A stretch of DNA of 64,000 nucleotides from NCBI GenBank assembly GCA_963691655.1, contig OY829327.1, positions 56,494,079 to 56,558,078 of the forward strand. The letters run 5' to 3'. Below the pieces are notes generated by a model, which was not told where the DNA came from, did no database searches, and saw only the letters and a list, made by a program, of their open reading frames with translations. Positions 1 through 10,991 of this stretch are shown here, one piece after another (position 1 is the stretch's first letter; the number at the start of each line of letters is the position of its first letter). This DNA is from Toxonevra muliebris (Eukaryota; Arthropoda; Insecta; Diptera; Pallopteridae). The position numbers and the translations under genes are program-made.

Positions 1-110
1 TTATACACAATTTCCAAAAAATTTTATTCGCGTTTTAGAATAGTCAGTAGACCAAAAAATTTGTTCAAGTTAGTGGATGTTCACGTTATCGAATATTAAA
101 ATGAAAGTTG
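1..110 (-). repeat. Repeat end shared with 62957-63090
   Basis: The block with GTGGATGTTCACGTTATCGA matches, in reverse complement, the GTTCACGTT-rich block near 62960-63090. It looks like one end of a pogo/Tigger-like DNA transposon cut off by the window start. Confidence 0.5.
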
Positions 111-924
111 AAATAACTTCCGTCATTTTGTTCCGTTCGATTCAAATACCATAGGTGCTTTATTGCTCTATGCGATTTAAGCACTAGCACTATGTCACCG
201 CAGTGACTCATTTTATTAGAACAATCCTTACGAACCTTTTTTAAAGCATTTACTTCCTATCTGGGAAACGAACCTAAGGCAGCTGGAACTCCAGTTTAAC
301 ACTCATTCACCAGGTCACCGAGGTGACCTAATTTCCATTGGCTTACTTTTAATTTTATTTAATTCAATGGTAATCGCAAAAAAAATCACTAAATAGACAA
401 GAAAAAACTTAATATCCCGAGTTATTGGGCACATTTTTTCAAATATTATAATGCAAAATCTTATTATTTTAGAATTTGTATTATTTGTGAAATTTATTTT
501 GCCAAAAGTGCCCAAAATGTTTGCATACAAAGGAAATTTTTAAAGGCGTTTTCATTTTTGGGAAAGGGCAACAAGGCACTATAATACACATATATATGTA
601 GGTATGTATATTTAATGAATTGCTCATTTTTAAATTGGGGTGTTTCGAGTTATTTGACGTTAATTTTGATAAATAAACAAGTCTCAGCCCACTTTTATAC
701 TTTAAAGTTCTCAAAGGAAAAAACCTGAGCTTTGTTTGGACTCAAAAAAAATAAGACTTTCGTTTTTGAAAAAAAGTCAAAACTATTTTTGATTTTGAAA
801 AAAACGAATTACATTTTTCTAATTTTAATTTTAAAAGTGGTTTAATTAAAGTAATTTTATTGAAAAGATTGAATAATAATCTGTCGAAAACGTGTTGGCC
901 AAATTTTCTAATTGCAATAGGTGA

Positions 925-1095
925 TTAGTTACATGGGTGTCGAAATTCTACCTCCAACTCGGTGAGTTTCAAACTGATCTCGTTCAAATTTGATGTGTTA
1001 ACTACTACTTAATAGGACTAAACTTTGTGCAAGTTCGAGCCCGATCGATTTCAAAATTGGGTTCCCTTGAGATAAAATCCTCCACAACTTCAAAT
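925..1095 (+). repeat. Diverged dispersed repeat, copy 1
   Basis: Shares blocks such as TTACATGG, CTCCAACTCGG, ACTAAACTTTGTGCAAGTT and GCCCGATC with the reverse complement of 12830-13010. It is an old interspersed repeat of unknown class. Confidence 0.55.
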
Positions 1096-1360
1096 CTCTC
1101 CTTAAATTTGGCACTCATTGCAAATTAATGTTATTAAATAAAAAACTCATTATTGATTGGGGAAATTATAACAATGCAAAATTGAGAATAATCTAAAGAT
1201 AAAAATTAATTTTTTTACACACTGTACATTATTTATTCAACCTGATTTCTTTTTTTTTTTTAATTATTAAGCCGAAAATTTGGATTGGAAAAAGTTTGCA
1301 TATCAAAAAAATATTTATTTTTGCTAATTTCTAATTAATTTTTTACATTATAAGTACGTT

Positions 1361-1500
1361 ATGGGTATTCACGCGTTGATGCGAAATGACATTGCGACGT
1401 GCAAAAGCAACAAATACATTAACCGCATCCACATACAATATGGGTATTCACGGGTTGATGCAACATGCCCTTGCGACGTTGCGAAAGTGCGGGTTTGACA
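1361..1500 (+). repeat. Two-copy tandem repeat (79-bp period)
   Basis: ATGGGTATTCACGCGTTGAT at 1361 recurs at 1440 with one change, followed by matching GATGCRAMATG and TTGCGACG blocks. Function unknown. Confidence 0.6.
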
Positions 1501-1526
1501 CCTTTCTACCTTTAAATTCGTAAGAA

Positions 1527-1735
1527 GAATCCAAAATATTTTCATTATTTTTCAATGAGATTGTAATATTTTCACAGTTAAACTATTTCGCATCTCCAAT
1601 ATTTGCATTGAATGCTCACATCTTAGTGGTTTAAAATCCAAAATGTTTTCATTATATTTCAATTAGGTGAAAATATTTTTATAGTTCAACTGTTTCGCAT
1701 ATTCAATATTTGAATTGAACGCTCACACGATAGTG
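1527..1735 (+). repeat. Two-copy tandem repeat (about 106 bp)
   Basis: AATCCAAAATATTTTCATTA at 1527 and its partner at 1633 begin two copies that share ATAGTT/ACAGTT, TTTCGCAT, CAATATTTG, GAATGCTCACA and TAGTG in the same order. A simple local duplication. Confidence 0.6.
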
Positions 1736-3879
1736 CATTGCGTGATTACCCTCATTGTTGTGCTAAGAGCACTTTTGGCTGAAATGGAGTCAACTGCAGT
1801 TTCCAAACTCATTCTCTGCAAGACTATAATATTCTAAATACAATTAACATTACTATTAACATCACTATAGGTTATAATTCGAGTTATTAAATTATAAGGC
1901 TGGAGCCCTTAGCAAATATTTTATATACGAAATACTCTGCACAGAATTGAGTGAATTAATATTAGTATGTTTCGAACTTAAATTAATCGAATTTAATTTA
2001 ATTTACTTTTATAAACGTTTCACAACACTTCTACGTTTTTCGAAAACAAGTTTTGAATCAAACATATTCGTTAGTACATTGTTTTCTCGTATGAATCAAC
2101 CCGAATGTTGAATGTATACATATAGTCGTTATAAACTCGGGTAGATAAGAGTTGGAATACCAGGAAACCCCCCTTTGTCACTATGACATAAACTCGTCTC
2201 GCTTTGCATTTTAAATTAGTATTAATCAAAGATTTACATTATCAAATAACTTACTGCAATTTTTTTTCATGATAAACAATTATTTTATAATTATAATAAA
2301 GCATTTACATGTATATGTATGTATATATGTTTAAAGAAATAAGTTGCTGTTTAGCTGTAAACATTTTCATGTAAACATAAAATATTTCAAAAACAAAGAC
2401 TTTATGAAACTTTGAGTAATAGTCTCATTAAAATGGCGGGGGTGCTGAAACGAACGTTACTGATTCATATGATTTTTAGCCACCAAACTAGGTATAATTT
2501 CCTACTAAAAACCTTGACTCGAAATGACAAAACTACGAGCTTAAATCGTAAACGAAGTTCAACTAGTTCTTAAATGTTTACCATTCTCCGTAGTGTTGTT
2601 GTAACGTTTTATTTAAAAAAAAAGCTTGAAGCTCTAAACTAAACCGATGTATTAACCGATATACTAACCTACAATAGAATGTTTAACTAACTAACAACGG
2701 CGATTATGAAATTTAAGCTAATGAAACTTTTCTAATTCAAGGGCTACAGGAATTGTTTCCGAGTTCATCTTCCCACAATCATGTTCATTTAATATACAAT
2801 ATATAATAAATATACAATATGTACATATCAGAGGGGGTGGCATAGCCAGAACTCAAAAACGACCATTTAGAAGAAAACTCTGTATTGAAAACATAAACAA
2901 CAGAAAAATATACAAAACATATTTTTTCAATAACAAAGTAAATAAACAAAATCACACAAAAATTAATTGTTTCATACAGGAAATGAAAAAATTAAGACAT
3001 GAGTTCAACTCTCAACTTTGTAAAATGAAGAATGAGATTTTATTTTCGTAATTTTCAAAAATAGGAGCTGTCATAGGGAAAGTTAATTTTTTCGTAGTTC
3101 GGAAATAATCCAAAAGTTTCCAAAAAATTACAAAAATTCAGTTTTATAAAAGTTTTTCGTTCAGTACTCATCATCCTGATTTTCTATATCCCTGCGAATT
3201 GAAAGCGAAGCAAGACTCTTGAATCTTTATTTGCTCGTTGTTTTTCTGACATAGTTTTTTATAATCTTCAGAGATGAAAATAATTTTTTATTTAAAAATT
3301 GCTTCTAGTTGTTTGAAGTTGTTTGATTACGCGGTACAACAGAAAATAGATCCTGTGGATTCTGTTGATGGTTTTAAATGTTTTTGTGGTCGCTGAACAC
3401 CAATCTGAACACAGATTTGTAATTTTTTTTCTTACATTTGTAAAGACAAACATTTTAGTTTGGCGTGGAAAGTATTTGGAAAAGGTTCGTATGGGGAGGG
3501 CGGGTAACATCCAGCAACCCCCCTTGACTACGTCTCAGGGTACATAGCAATGGCTGTAACAGTATGTTATGCAAATTCAAGCTATACAATATACGGAATA
3601 CATATTAATAATATTTGGTTGACGATAAGCAAATCGCATTGAAATGAATTCGCTGAAAAGATAAATTTTAATTCGATTTCAAATTTATTTGTAAATATTA
3701 TGATTATAAAGAATATTAAGTAGTTTAACTACAAAAAAGCTTATTTTTTGCATACTCTAAATATCGTTTTCAAAAGAATTTATAATAAATAAAATTCCAA
3801 AAAGTCCAAGTTAAACTTAAAATTTACTCAGGGGATTGAGAGGAAATCTTTTGCGCATCTTATGAGAGATACCATTGAA

Positions 3880-5247
3880 CAATGCCGTATTTAGGGGGGA
3901 GATTTTGGGGGTTCTGACCTCTCCCCCGAAATGTGAAAACTTTTTCCTAATTTTGAATATTGATTGCCAGTGGATGGAAAAAAAGTCAAAATAAAATCTA
4001 TTGAACGATTTTTAAATATTTTTTAATCGGTTTCTTTCTAAAAAGTCAAAGAAAAGAAAAAATTTTAAAAATAAATTTGAATTGAAATCGTACGAAGTTG
4101 TGCTACATGGCCAAAAACGGTATTTTCAGGGGTTTCAACCCCATTTTTCTGAAACGTGATGTAATGAGAAGTTTTTGACCTCAGATTCGTGTTCAGCATG
4201 AAAAATTTATTCGCAAACACCAGGAACAATTCACCAAACTCATGCAGTGTTATTGAATAAGCTTAAAAGCTCTTAATTCTAAAATAGAATTAATCCTTTA
4301 ACCCATTATTGCTCAGAGCACCCGACTCGGAGAACTTCAATGCTGTGACTGCACAAATTTTGGGAATATATGCCAACCTCATCCGGGCTCCTCATCATTG
4401 ATAATAGCCCAAATTCCCAATCATTTGAAAAAAAATTAGTCTCTGACTATTTTTTGGCATTTTTGATCATTTTTTTTAGGTTGGGTTCATTATCAGAAAT
4501 GGCAAGTCAATGAGTTACCGAAATTATGTCTTTCACGATAAAAAATGTATTGGAATCCACATTGAATAATATTTATTTGAAATAATTTAAATTGATTGTT
4601 CTGGGAATTTTTTTGTCATTTTCGGCCATTTTTTTAGTTAAGATTAAGAAAATTCGGGAACAAACAATTTTCCTAAAGCTTGAAGACATTTATCCACTTT
4701 TCTCCCTAGTCTGGGTCCATCAAATGCATCATCGTATTTAATCTATACATTTATTAGTGTAACTACAATTTTATTCCAGAAGATCAAGAAGTGCTATCAT
4801 ATTATATATCAATTTAAAGAGCTTGACGAGTAGGTTAGCCAAAAATTATCAGATTTAAAATCGGTTAAGCCAATTCCAAAATATTAGCGCTGGAAGTTTT
4901 TTAAAATTCGCTCATTGAACAAAGCATTGCACGCATCGTTGTAAAAATCGCTTAAGCGGGAGTAAATAACAAATGAGAGAGAGAAAACGTGCGTAACGGC
5001 ATTTCTCAGAAATATCTAACGAATTATCTGCATACACAAATTACAAAACAAACACCAACGAGTAGTTTGGCTCTCTTTTGATGTTTGTTTTCTCATAAAG
5101 AGATTTCTTGAGAAAAAAAAATAGCCTCAGTTACTGAGGCCTTACCGACTAGTTTATTGTATTTAAACATCAGTTTCATAAAAATTTTATATGAATATTT
5201 TCGTCGAATGAAAACCCCCCCGAAAAAAAATCCTGGCTACGGCCCTG
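3880..5247. mobile_element. Non-autonomous hAT-type element with perfect 8-bp TSD
   Basis: The ends are inverted (CAATGCCGTATTTAGG at left; the right end reads CAGGGCCGTAGCCAGG in reverse complement) and each is followed by a G-rich then T-rich run. Both flanks carry CCATTGAA (3872-3879 and 5248-5255). An 8-bp duplication with CA..TG termini is the hAT signature. No transposase frame is seen in the 1368 bp, so it moved in trans. Confidence 0.8.
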
Positions 5248-5712
5248 CCATTGAATTCATCAAGTTGGAACCACTTCATTGTTGACTATCTTCGGAGATG
5301 CTCTGACATGATAAAATAAGCTTAGCATACACACCAACTTTGATTAAAATACCGTTAAAAAAATAAGTAATGCATAGAACCAAAACAGAATTTCAGTCCT
5401 GACATGCTTACAAAAGCAGAATTTTTCTTAGCCCTAAACGAGTGTTCGCTATAAAGAACATTTTTTTCAACTGATGACTCTAAATAATGAACATTTGAAA
5501 AAAGAAATATTCTATGTAAAAATCCATTCTTTTTTCATATGTATGTAGTATTGTATCGAACTTTATATGTTTTCATACTTGATTTTTTTTTACAGAAACA
5601 GTTTAATTTCGTCCTGATGGCCAATATGAAAGCAGCTGTCGTTATTGCATTCCACGGAGTGGTAGTTCATTGAGCCCGATATAATACATTTTCATGTACG
5701 TAACCCTACACA

Positions 5713-6068
5713 GAAAAAAAAACATGACCTCATTGACAAAAAAACAGGTTGAGCTGATAAAATTTTTGTTAATATAGCGTCAATAGAAAGTGGCTGTCAG
5801 TTTGACAAATATACAAAATTAAATTGTCGTTATCAATCTGACAAAATGTTTGTCGAAGTCATAAATTTAATTTTTCAAACCAACAAAAACTTTTAGTCAC
5901 TTTGAAAATACCATACATTTTTTTAAATTAAAAAAATATTGTCGATTAGGCATGTTGTTATTGTGGATCCGACAAATTTAATTTTTCATACTTAAACAAA
6001 AACATTTGGTCAATTTGAAAATATATTTTGTTGAGTTAAAAAATGATTTTTGTCAATGAGACAAATTC
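5713..6068. repeat. TTTGTC/GACAAA-rich repeat with two about 105-bp copies
   Basis: Segments 5866-5955 and 5971-6060 share ATTTAATTTTTCA, AACAAAAAC, GTCA-TTTGAAAATA and TTGTCRAT blocks. GACAAA motifs recur throughout. A related block lies at 8195-8415. Probably part of an old DNA element of unknown class. Confidence 0.5.
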
Positions 6069-6072
6069 CCAA

Positions 6073-6350
6073 CAGGGAAGTAGACAATGCATTACGACCG
6101 TAATCGAATAAATAATCAATGAAAGTTTTATTCATCACCAAATAATGGAAAAAATAATTAATAACGCATTACCTTTCTAGGACATCAATAGATTTGACAA
6201 TCTATTGATTACAGAATGGATTATATTTTGCACGGCGATGTCCTAGGAAAGTAATATGTTATCGATTATTTTTTCCATTATTTGATAATGAATGAAACTT
6301 TTATTCATTATTTATTCAATTATGGTCGTAATGCATTGTCTACTTTCCCA
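6073..6350. mobile_element. Foldback MITE with about 110-bp arms
   Basis: GGGAAGTAGACAATGCATTA at the left is the inverse of TAATGCATTGTCTACTTTCC at the right, and the arms continue as inverted copies to CTAGGACATC on both sides, leaving a core of only about 50 bp. The arms differ by scattered substitutions. No coding capacity and no clear TSD. Confidence 0.75.
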
Positions 6351-7037
6351 ATGCGTTACTATTTCGTTTATTTCGTGAAAAGTTTTTCTTTTTAAATACA
6401 TACAAATGTAATAATAATACACTTCATTTAGAAAAAAAATTTAAATAGCAATTATTCAGAATTTATGAAAAAATTAATTAATTTCTAATTCAAAAATAAT
6501 TTGATTCAATTGAGGTTATTTTATAAAAGTGTTTTTGCAAAAACTGCAAAACAGAAATAGTTGCCATCTTAGATTAAAAACTTGAAAAATTTGTAAAGGT
6601 TTTTCACATAGAAAAATAAAAAACTTTCTAATAAAGACATCTTTGTATGAGAAAAATAATGATATTCTATAAATATATACTTGTTTCTGTTTTATAACTT
6701 TTGGATATTTTTGCACAGTTTGTGGTATTTTAAAAATTTGTTTATGGACAGCATTGGGCGTTTTGTTGAATTCGAACCGAAATTGATGGAAGAAGCTTAG
6801 TGTATTTTAACGAGCATTTACATTGTGCGTATGAACAAAGAAATCTACGTTCGTTAATATTTCAAGGTTAAAGGAAAAATGGCTGAATCGCGCAATATTC
6901 AATTAGTGTTTTGTTATTCTTAAATGATTGATTTTTCAATAACTTTTTAAAAGTTTTTTCTTTTTAAATATTAAAATAATTTCTAATTTTAATTTAATAC
7001 AAATTTTTTTATGTTTTACATTATAAAAATATTTATA

Positions 7038-8186
7038 CAGTAGTTTTCCGATTTAACGAACACAATTGTTGTCAGGCCAATTCGTTTATTCGATTTTTTC
7101 GCTAAACCGAGTACTAAAATCAAATAGCCTATTCTTTTAATTAAAGTGACTAAAATGATTAGAAATAATATTTTGAAAAATTATTTTATTGAAATAATCA
7201 TTCAAAGTGATAGGAACGAAAGCTACATTGTAAATTCATTTTTTAACCCTTCGGAGGGCGCGCTCTGAAAAGTTACACGAGAGAGCGCGCCGCGGCAATT
7301 AAGCCGCAAGGTGAATTTCATAGTATCGACTGCAATTTTTCTTATTTATAGCAAAAAAATCATTAAAATAAAACAATTGATTGGTTTCTAGTGATATTCA
7401 AATATATTTTAAGCATTTATTTTTAAATGTTTATTCGTCTCATTTTAACTTTGAAAAAATTTCATCAAGTTACACTGGAATTTTTTTGTTACACGAGGGA
7501 TACCAATTTTCAAACACAAATAGCAGCTAAACGGTGTAATGCAGAAACCAACGGCTAACGGTAAAGCACGCTGCATTGCCAAACTTACAAAGTCACTTGA
7601 GTGGCAGCGGTCGGTTACTTTGATTTGTATTTTAAAAACACAAATTAAACAATTTGCGGCTAATTTGCGCGGCGCGCCCTCCGAAGGGTTTATGTGTTCA
7701 CACTTCGAGCAAAGACACTTCGAAAATGACAAAAAATGCCAAAAAATAAAACCAATTTTTGACATAACTGGGTGGTTACTCTGTAATTCGATTCGAAAGA
7801 AAATTTACTCGAATTCGAACGATTAGTACTCTCGAAAACATTTTCGAATAATATTTGTTCGATGTTCAGATTTAATTTTGTGCCTTTTCAGATTGAATTT
7901 GGCATTCGAATAGAACTGCCTTTCGAATCGAACTACAGAGTAACCCCCCTGTTCTTATTGCAATTGTTTTTGTTTCTATGTATGATGATACAACAGTTTT
8001 TTTTCAATTGTTTTTCTTTGTCTGTATGATGGTAGTTTGTGTTTGCTTTTAAAACGTTTTATCCTGCTGAAACACTCTGATTTTGTTTGTTGTTCGTTAA
8101 ATTGAGTACAGCAAAATTTTTTTTGTACGTTATTTAAGATACTCAATGGAAACAAAACGAATGTTCGTTAAATCGGAAAACTACTG
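7038..8186. mobile_element. pogo-like element with TA target duplication
   Basis: The terminal inverted repeats begin CAGTAGTTTTCCGATTTAAC on each strand (7038 and 8186 inward) and extend to CGAACA, flanked on both sides by TA. The size and TA duplication fit a Tc1/mariner-superfamily (pogo-like) non-autonomous copy. It has been entered by the TTAA MITE at 7247-7688. Confidence 0.75.
7247..7688. mobile_element. TTAA MITE (piggyBac-like), copy 1
   Basis: The inverted termini are CCCTTCGGAGGGCGCGC at both ends, with TTAA at 7243-7246 and TTTA (one change) at 7689-7692. The GC-rich termini and a GCGCGCCGCGGCAA subterminal motif stand out against the AT-rich background. TTAA target and CCC termini point to a piggyBac-type transposase acting in trans. 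Short open frames across it are not credible genes. Confidence 0.8.
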
Positions 8187-8194
8187 TATTTCGG

Positions 8195-8415
8195 TTATCT
8201 TTTTGACAAAAAATTTTCAATATGACAAATCGATAGTTTTGTTAGTACGACAAAAATTTTATCGAATTGACAAATAAGATTTGTCATAATGATTAAATTT
8301 TTTTCATTTTGACAGAAAAGTTTCAGTTAAATCGAATTGTTTTTTTTCAAGTTATATTGACAAAAATTTTGTAACTAACACAAAAAATATTGTATAATGG
8401 ACAAATTGAAAGGAA
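8195..8415. repeat. GACAAA-motif block related to 5713-6068
   Basis: Iterated GACAAAAATTTT, GACAAAT and TTTGTCA motifs at roughly 25-40-bp spacing. It resembles the block at 5.7-6.07 kb and is likely a fragment of the same old repeat. Confidence 0.45.
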
Positions 8416-8664
8416 TTTTTGATGCATCATGATGTTCAACACTTAACACTTAACACTTAATCATAAAGTACATGAGCAGATACTGCAGAAATTTTTCGCA
8501 TGGAGATCGGGCACATATAATACAAGCAAAGACGTCGACGTCAGCTCTCCCAATGCCACCTCATGTACCCTATGGTACAAATAATTTTCTTTAGAGAATG
8601 GAGTGCCAATTTAAAACATTAGATATGAACATGGCAGAAAAAGGAGATAAATGTGCATACTGTT

Positions 8665-8958
8665 CAGTGGGGCCAACTCAGCGCTTTTCCCGCTGATTTT
8701 AGTGCTTTTCGAAAATTAAAACGCGGACAAAAAGTCATATAGCGCTCAGCGCGTTTTTCAATTTAAAATATCTTCGAAAAATCGAAGAAATTTTCATTGA
8801 CTATAAGTATAAGAAGTGTGCTTGTATTAGTGAAAAAGTTTAAATGTATTTAGTTTTCTCTCACTTTTATGAGGAAAAAAATTTAACGCTTTTTTAAGAA
8901 AATACACGTTTTATTCTTCATTTTAGCGGACTTTAAAAAACAAAAGTTGGCCACACTG
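8665..8958. mobile_element. Short hAT MITE with perfect 8-bp TSD
   Basis: Ends CAGTGGGGCCAACT (left) and CAGTGTGGCCAACT (right, inverted), 294 bp apart, flanked by identical ATACTGTT (8657-8664 and 8959-8966). Classic hAT organisation; no coding sequence. Confidence 0.85.
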
Positions 8959-9378
8959 ATACTGTTGCATTTGCCAGTACTTTTTCTTACAACATGTGAC
9001 TAGAGCAGAAGGGGTTCATTTTAGTTTTCGTATTTTAAAATGGTTGCAAGTGAAAAAATATGCAGAAAATATTGAATTTGGATTCATCGCTGATGGTGAA
9101 CTAATGGAAGTACACCATACATCATCTCATGTCCTGTAAAAAAGGGATGCACTTATTGCCATGTCCAACTCTATCTATGGCACTTGCTCGCGATTGTGTT
9201 CGATTCAGACAGCAACACTGCCAGCAATTGGCAACATTGGATCTAGCACTGGACTGTATGTCGGAGATTTACTAACCATACAGGGACCTACAAAATCGAT
9301 CACGCTAAGCAACTTTTTTGGGGTACGATAAATAGCCAAGAATGGCCTGAAATCAAAAAGTAACAGCATAACGCAAAT

Positions 9379-10991
9379 GAGGGTAATTCGGATAGATTTT
9401 TACAAGGGAAATTTTTAACGCTGAAAATAAGGATTACAGATTTATGAAAAAAAAAAATTTAATACAGAATTAAAGCATATTTCTTCCTCTTTTAAAATTG
9501 TTAACTACCAAAAAACAAAACATAACTTTTTTTGTAATAGTTACTTAGGTAACATCACTTCGAAAAAAATGGATTCGGATCGAAAAATTGAACGTGCTTT
9601 TAATTCGGATCAGCAAAATTTATAGCAAATTATCTTTAATTTGAGGTTTATTTAGATGCAAAAGATAGACTTGGTGTTTTAGGAAAATATATATAAAAAA
9701 AAATTTATGTATGTATGCGTAAATACATACATACAAATTGTTGTCCAAGTCTATGTATTTTCCTTATGCAATCATATACAGTTTGTTCGATCTTAGTGAA
9801 ATTTGGTGTAGAAATGCATTTGTGTGTATGTCAAGTTGTGGGCTATAAAATTCGACCGTATCTCAAAGTGGGCGTGGTATTTTCGCAAAAATCCAATATC
9901 TTCGAATATCATATAGAACTAAATTAATAAAATTTGATATGGAGACTTACTTGTTCCACACCGAACTAGTTCTCAATTATGGGCCTACTCATGGGCGTAT
10001 CAAAATCAGAAGGAGAGGCTGCGGCTGGGCGATAGATGTGAATATATTAAAACCAAAAGTATAGGACTGTGCAATCTTACGTAGGAGCAATAGCGGATCT
10101 AAGGGGCATAGGAAAGGGGAAAGGATTTGGGGTTAACTCCACCCTAACCGCCCCTCCCAAACCTCCCCCTCCCCCGTCCAACGCCTCCCTAACTGCCCCC
10201 TTCCTTGCTGATAAGAATTTTATATATTTCATCCTTGGCCACATATAAAAAAAGATTTAAAAGGGATCAACAAATGTTAAATCTCTAGATCCGCTAGTCG
10301 GTGGTCACGCCAGTGTGTTGATAAACAATGAAATATATAAAAAATCAACTCTTCGAATCATTCTAAGAAATTTTTGAATTAAAATTTATAAGTATTTTGA
10401 CTAAAATTCAAAATATTTCTCAAGTTTATCTAAACTTTGAACTCAAATTCCACAAAAACTCTCTAAACAAAGGGTCGATCCGAATTACCTCCAAACATCA
10501 CCTATTATATCTAAATCACAACTAAAAAACTTTCATTAATTAAAACTATATAGTTTTTCTAAATTTTGTAATTATGCAAACACCTCATTTGCTGGTAATT
10601 CGGATCGATGATCCGAATTATATGCAAGTAGAAAAACGCATGCTGGTAATTCGGATCGATTTTAAAAGTCAATTTTTTTCTTAGTATGTTTTCTAAAATG
10701 GTGCTTATTTTTATCAAACTGTAGCAGAATGATTAGTGAACAAAACCCTATTTAAATTATATAAATATACTTACCAGCACAAAAGTTATTATTTGTTAAG
10801 GCTTTGTATGAAAATTCGCTCACTCTTTGTTTCTGCGCTCACAACTGATTAATTTCAAATAATTGAAATAAGTGTTGCATACCATTTGAAAGAGGAAATA
10901 ATTCTCGTTCGTTTCGAAAAAAGGATGTAATTTAAAAAATTACCAAAGAAAAGTTATTATTAGAAAAATAAAATCGATCCGAATTACCCTC
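9379..10991. mobile_element. DNA element with iterated TCGGATCGAT motifs
   Basis: Both termini carry GAGGGTAATTCGGATMGATT in inverted orientation. The core motif GGTAATTCGGATCGA recurs internally near 10473 (inverted), 10598 and 10643. The possible target duplication is only AAT. A related segment lies inverted at about 20105-20520. No transposase frame is found; the superfamily is undetermined. Confidence 0.65.
10091..10296. repeat. Short inverted-repeat unit inside 9379-10991
   Basis: TAGCGGATCTA at 10091 faces TAGATCCGCTA at 10286-10296, with a C-rich, low-complexity segment between. A similar GTGGCGGATCTAG end occurs at 16364. It may be a small inserted MITE; evidence is limited to the 11-bp ends. 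Confidence 0.4.

Larger units (their letters stand above)
1..3871. other. AT-rich intergenic DNA with scattered repeats
   Basis: No gene is recognisable. The stretch holds the repeat pieces listed separately (1-110, 925-1095, 1361-1500, 1527-1735) and otherwise AT-rich sequence with TATG-type microsatellites such as the one near 2310. Open frames here are short and look random. Confidence 0.6.

Noticed and set aside
7445..7826. Overlapping 95- to 106-codon open frames on both strands
   Set aside because: They cover the right half of the TTAA MITE and its flank, are mutual shadows, and show no domain.
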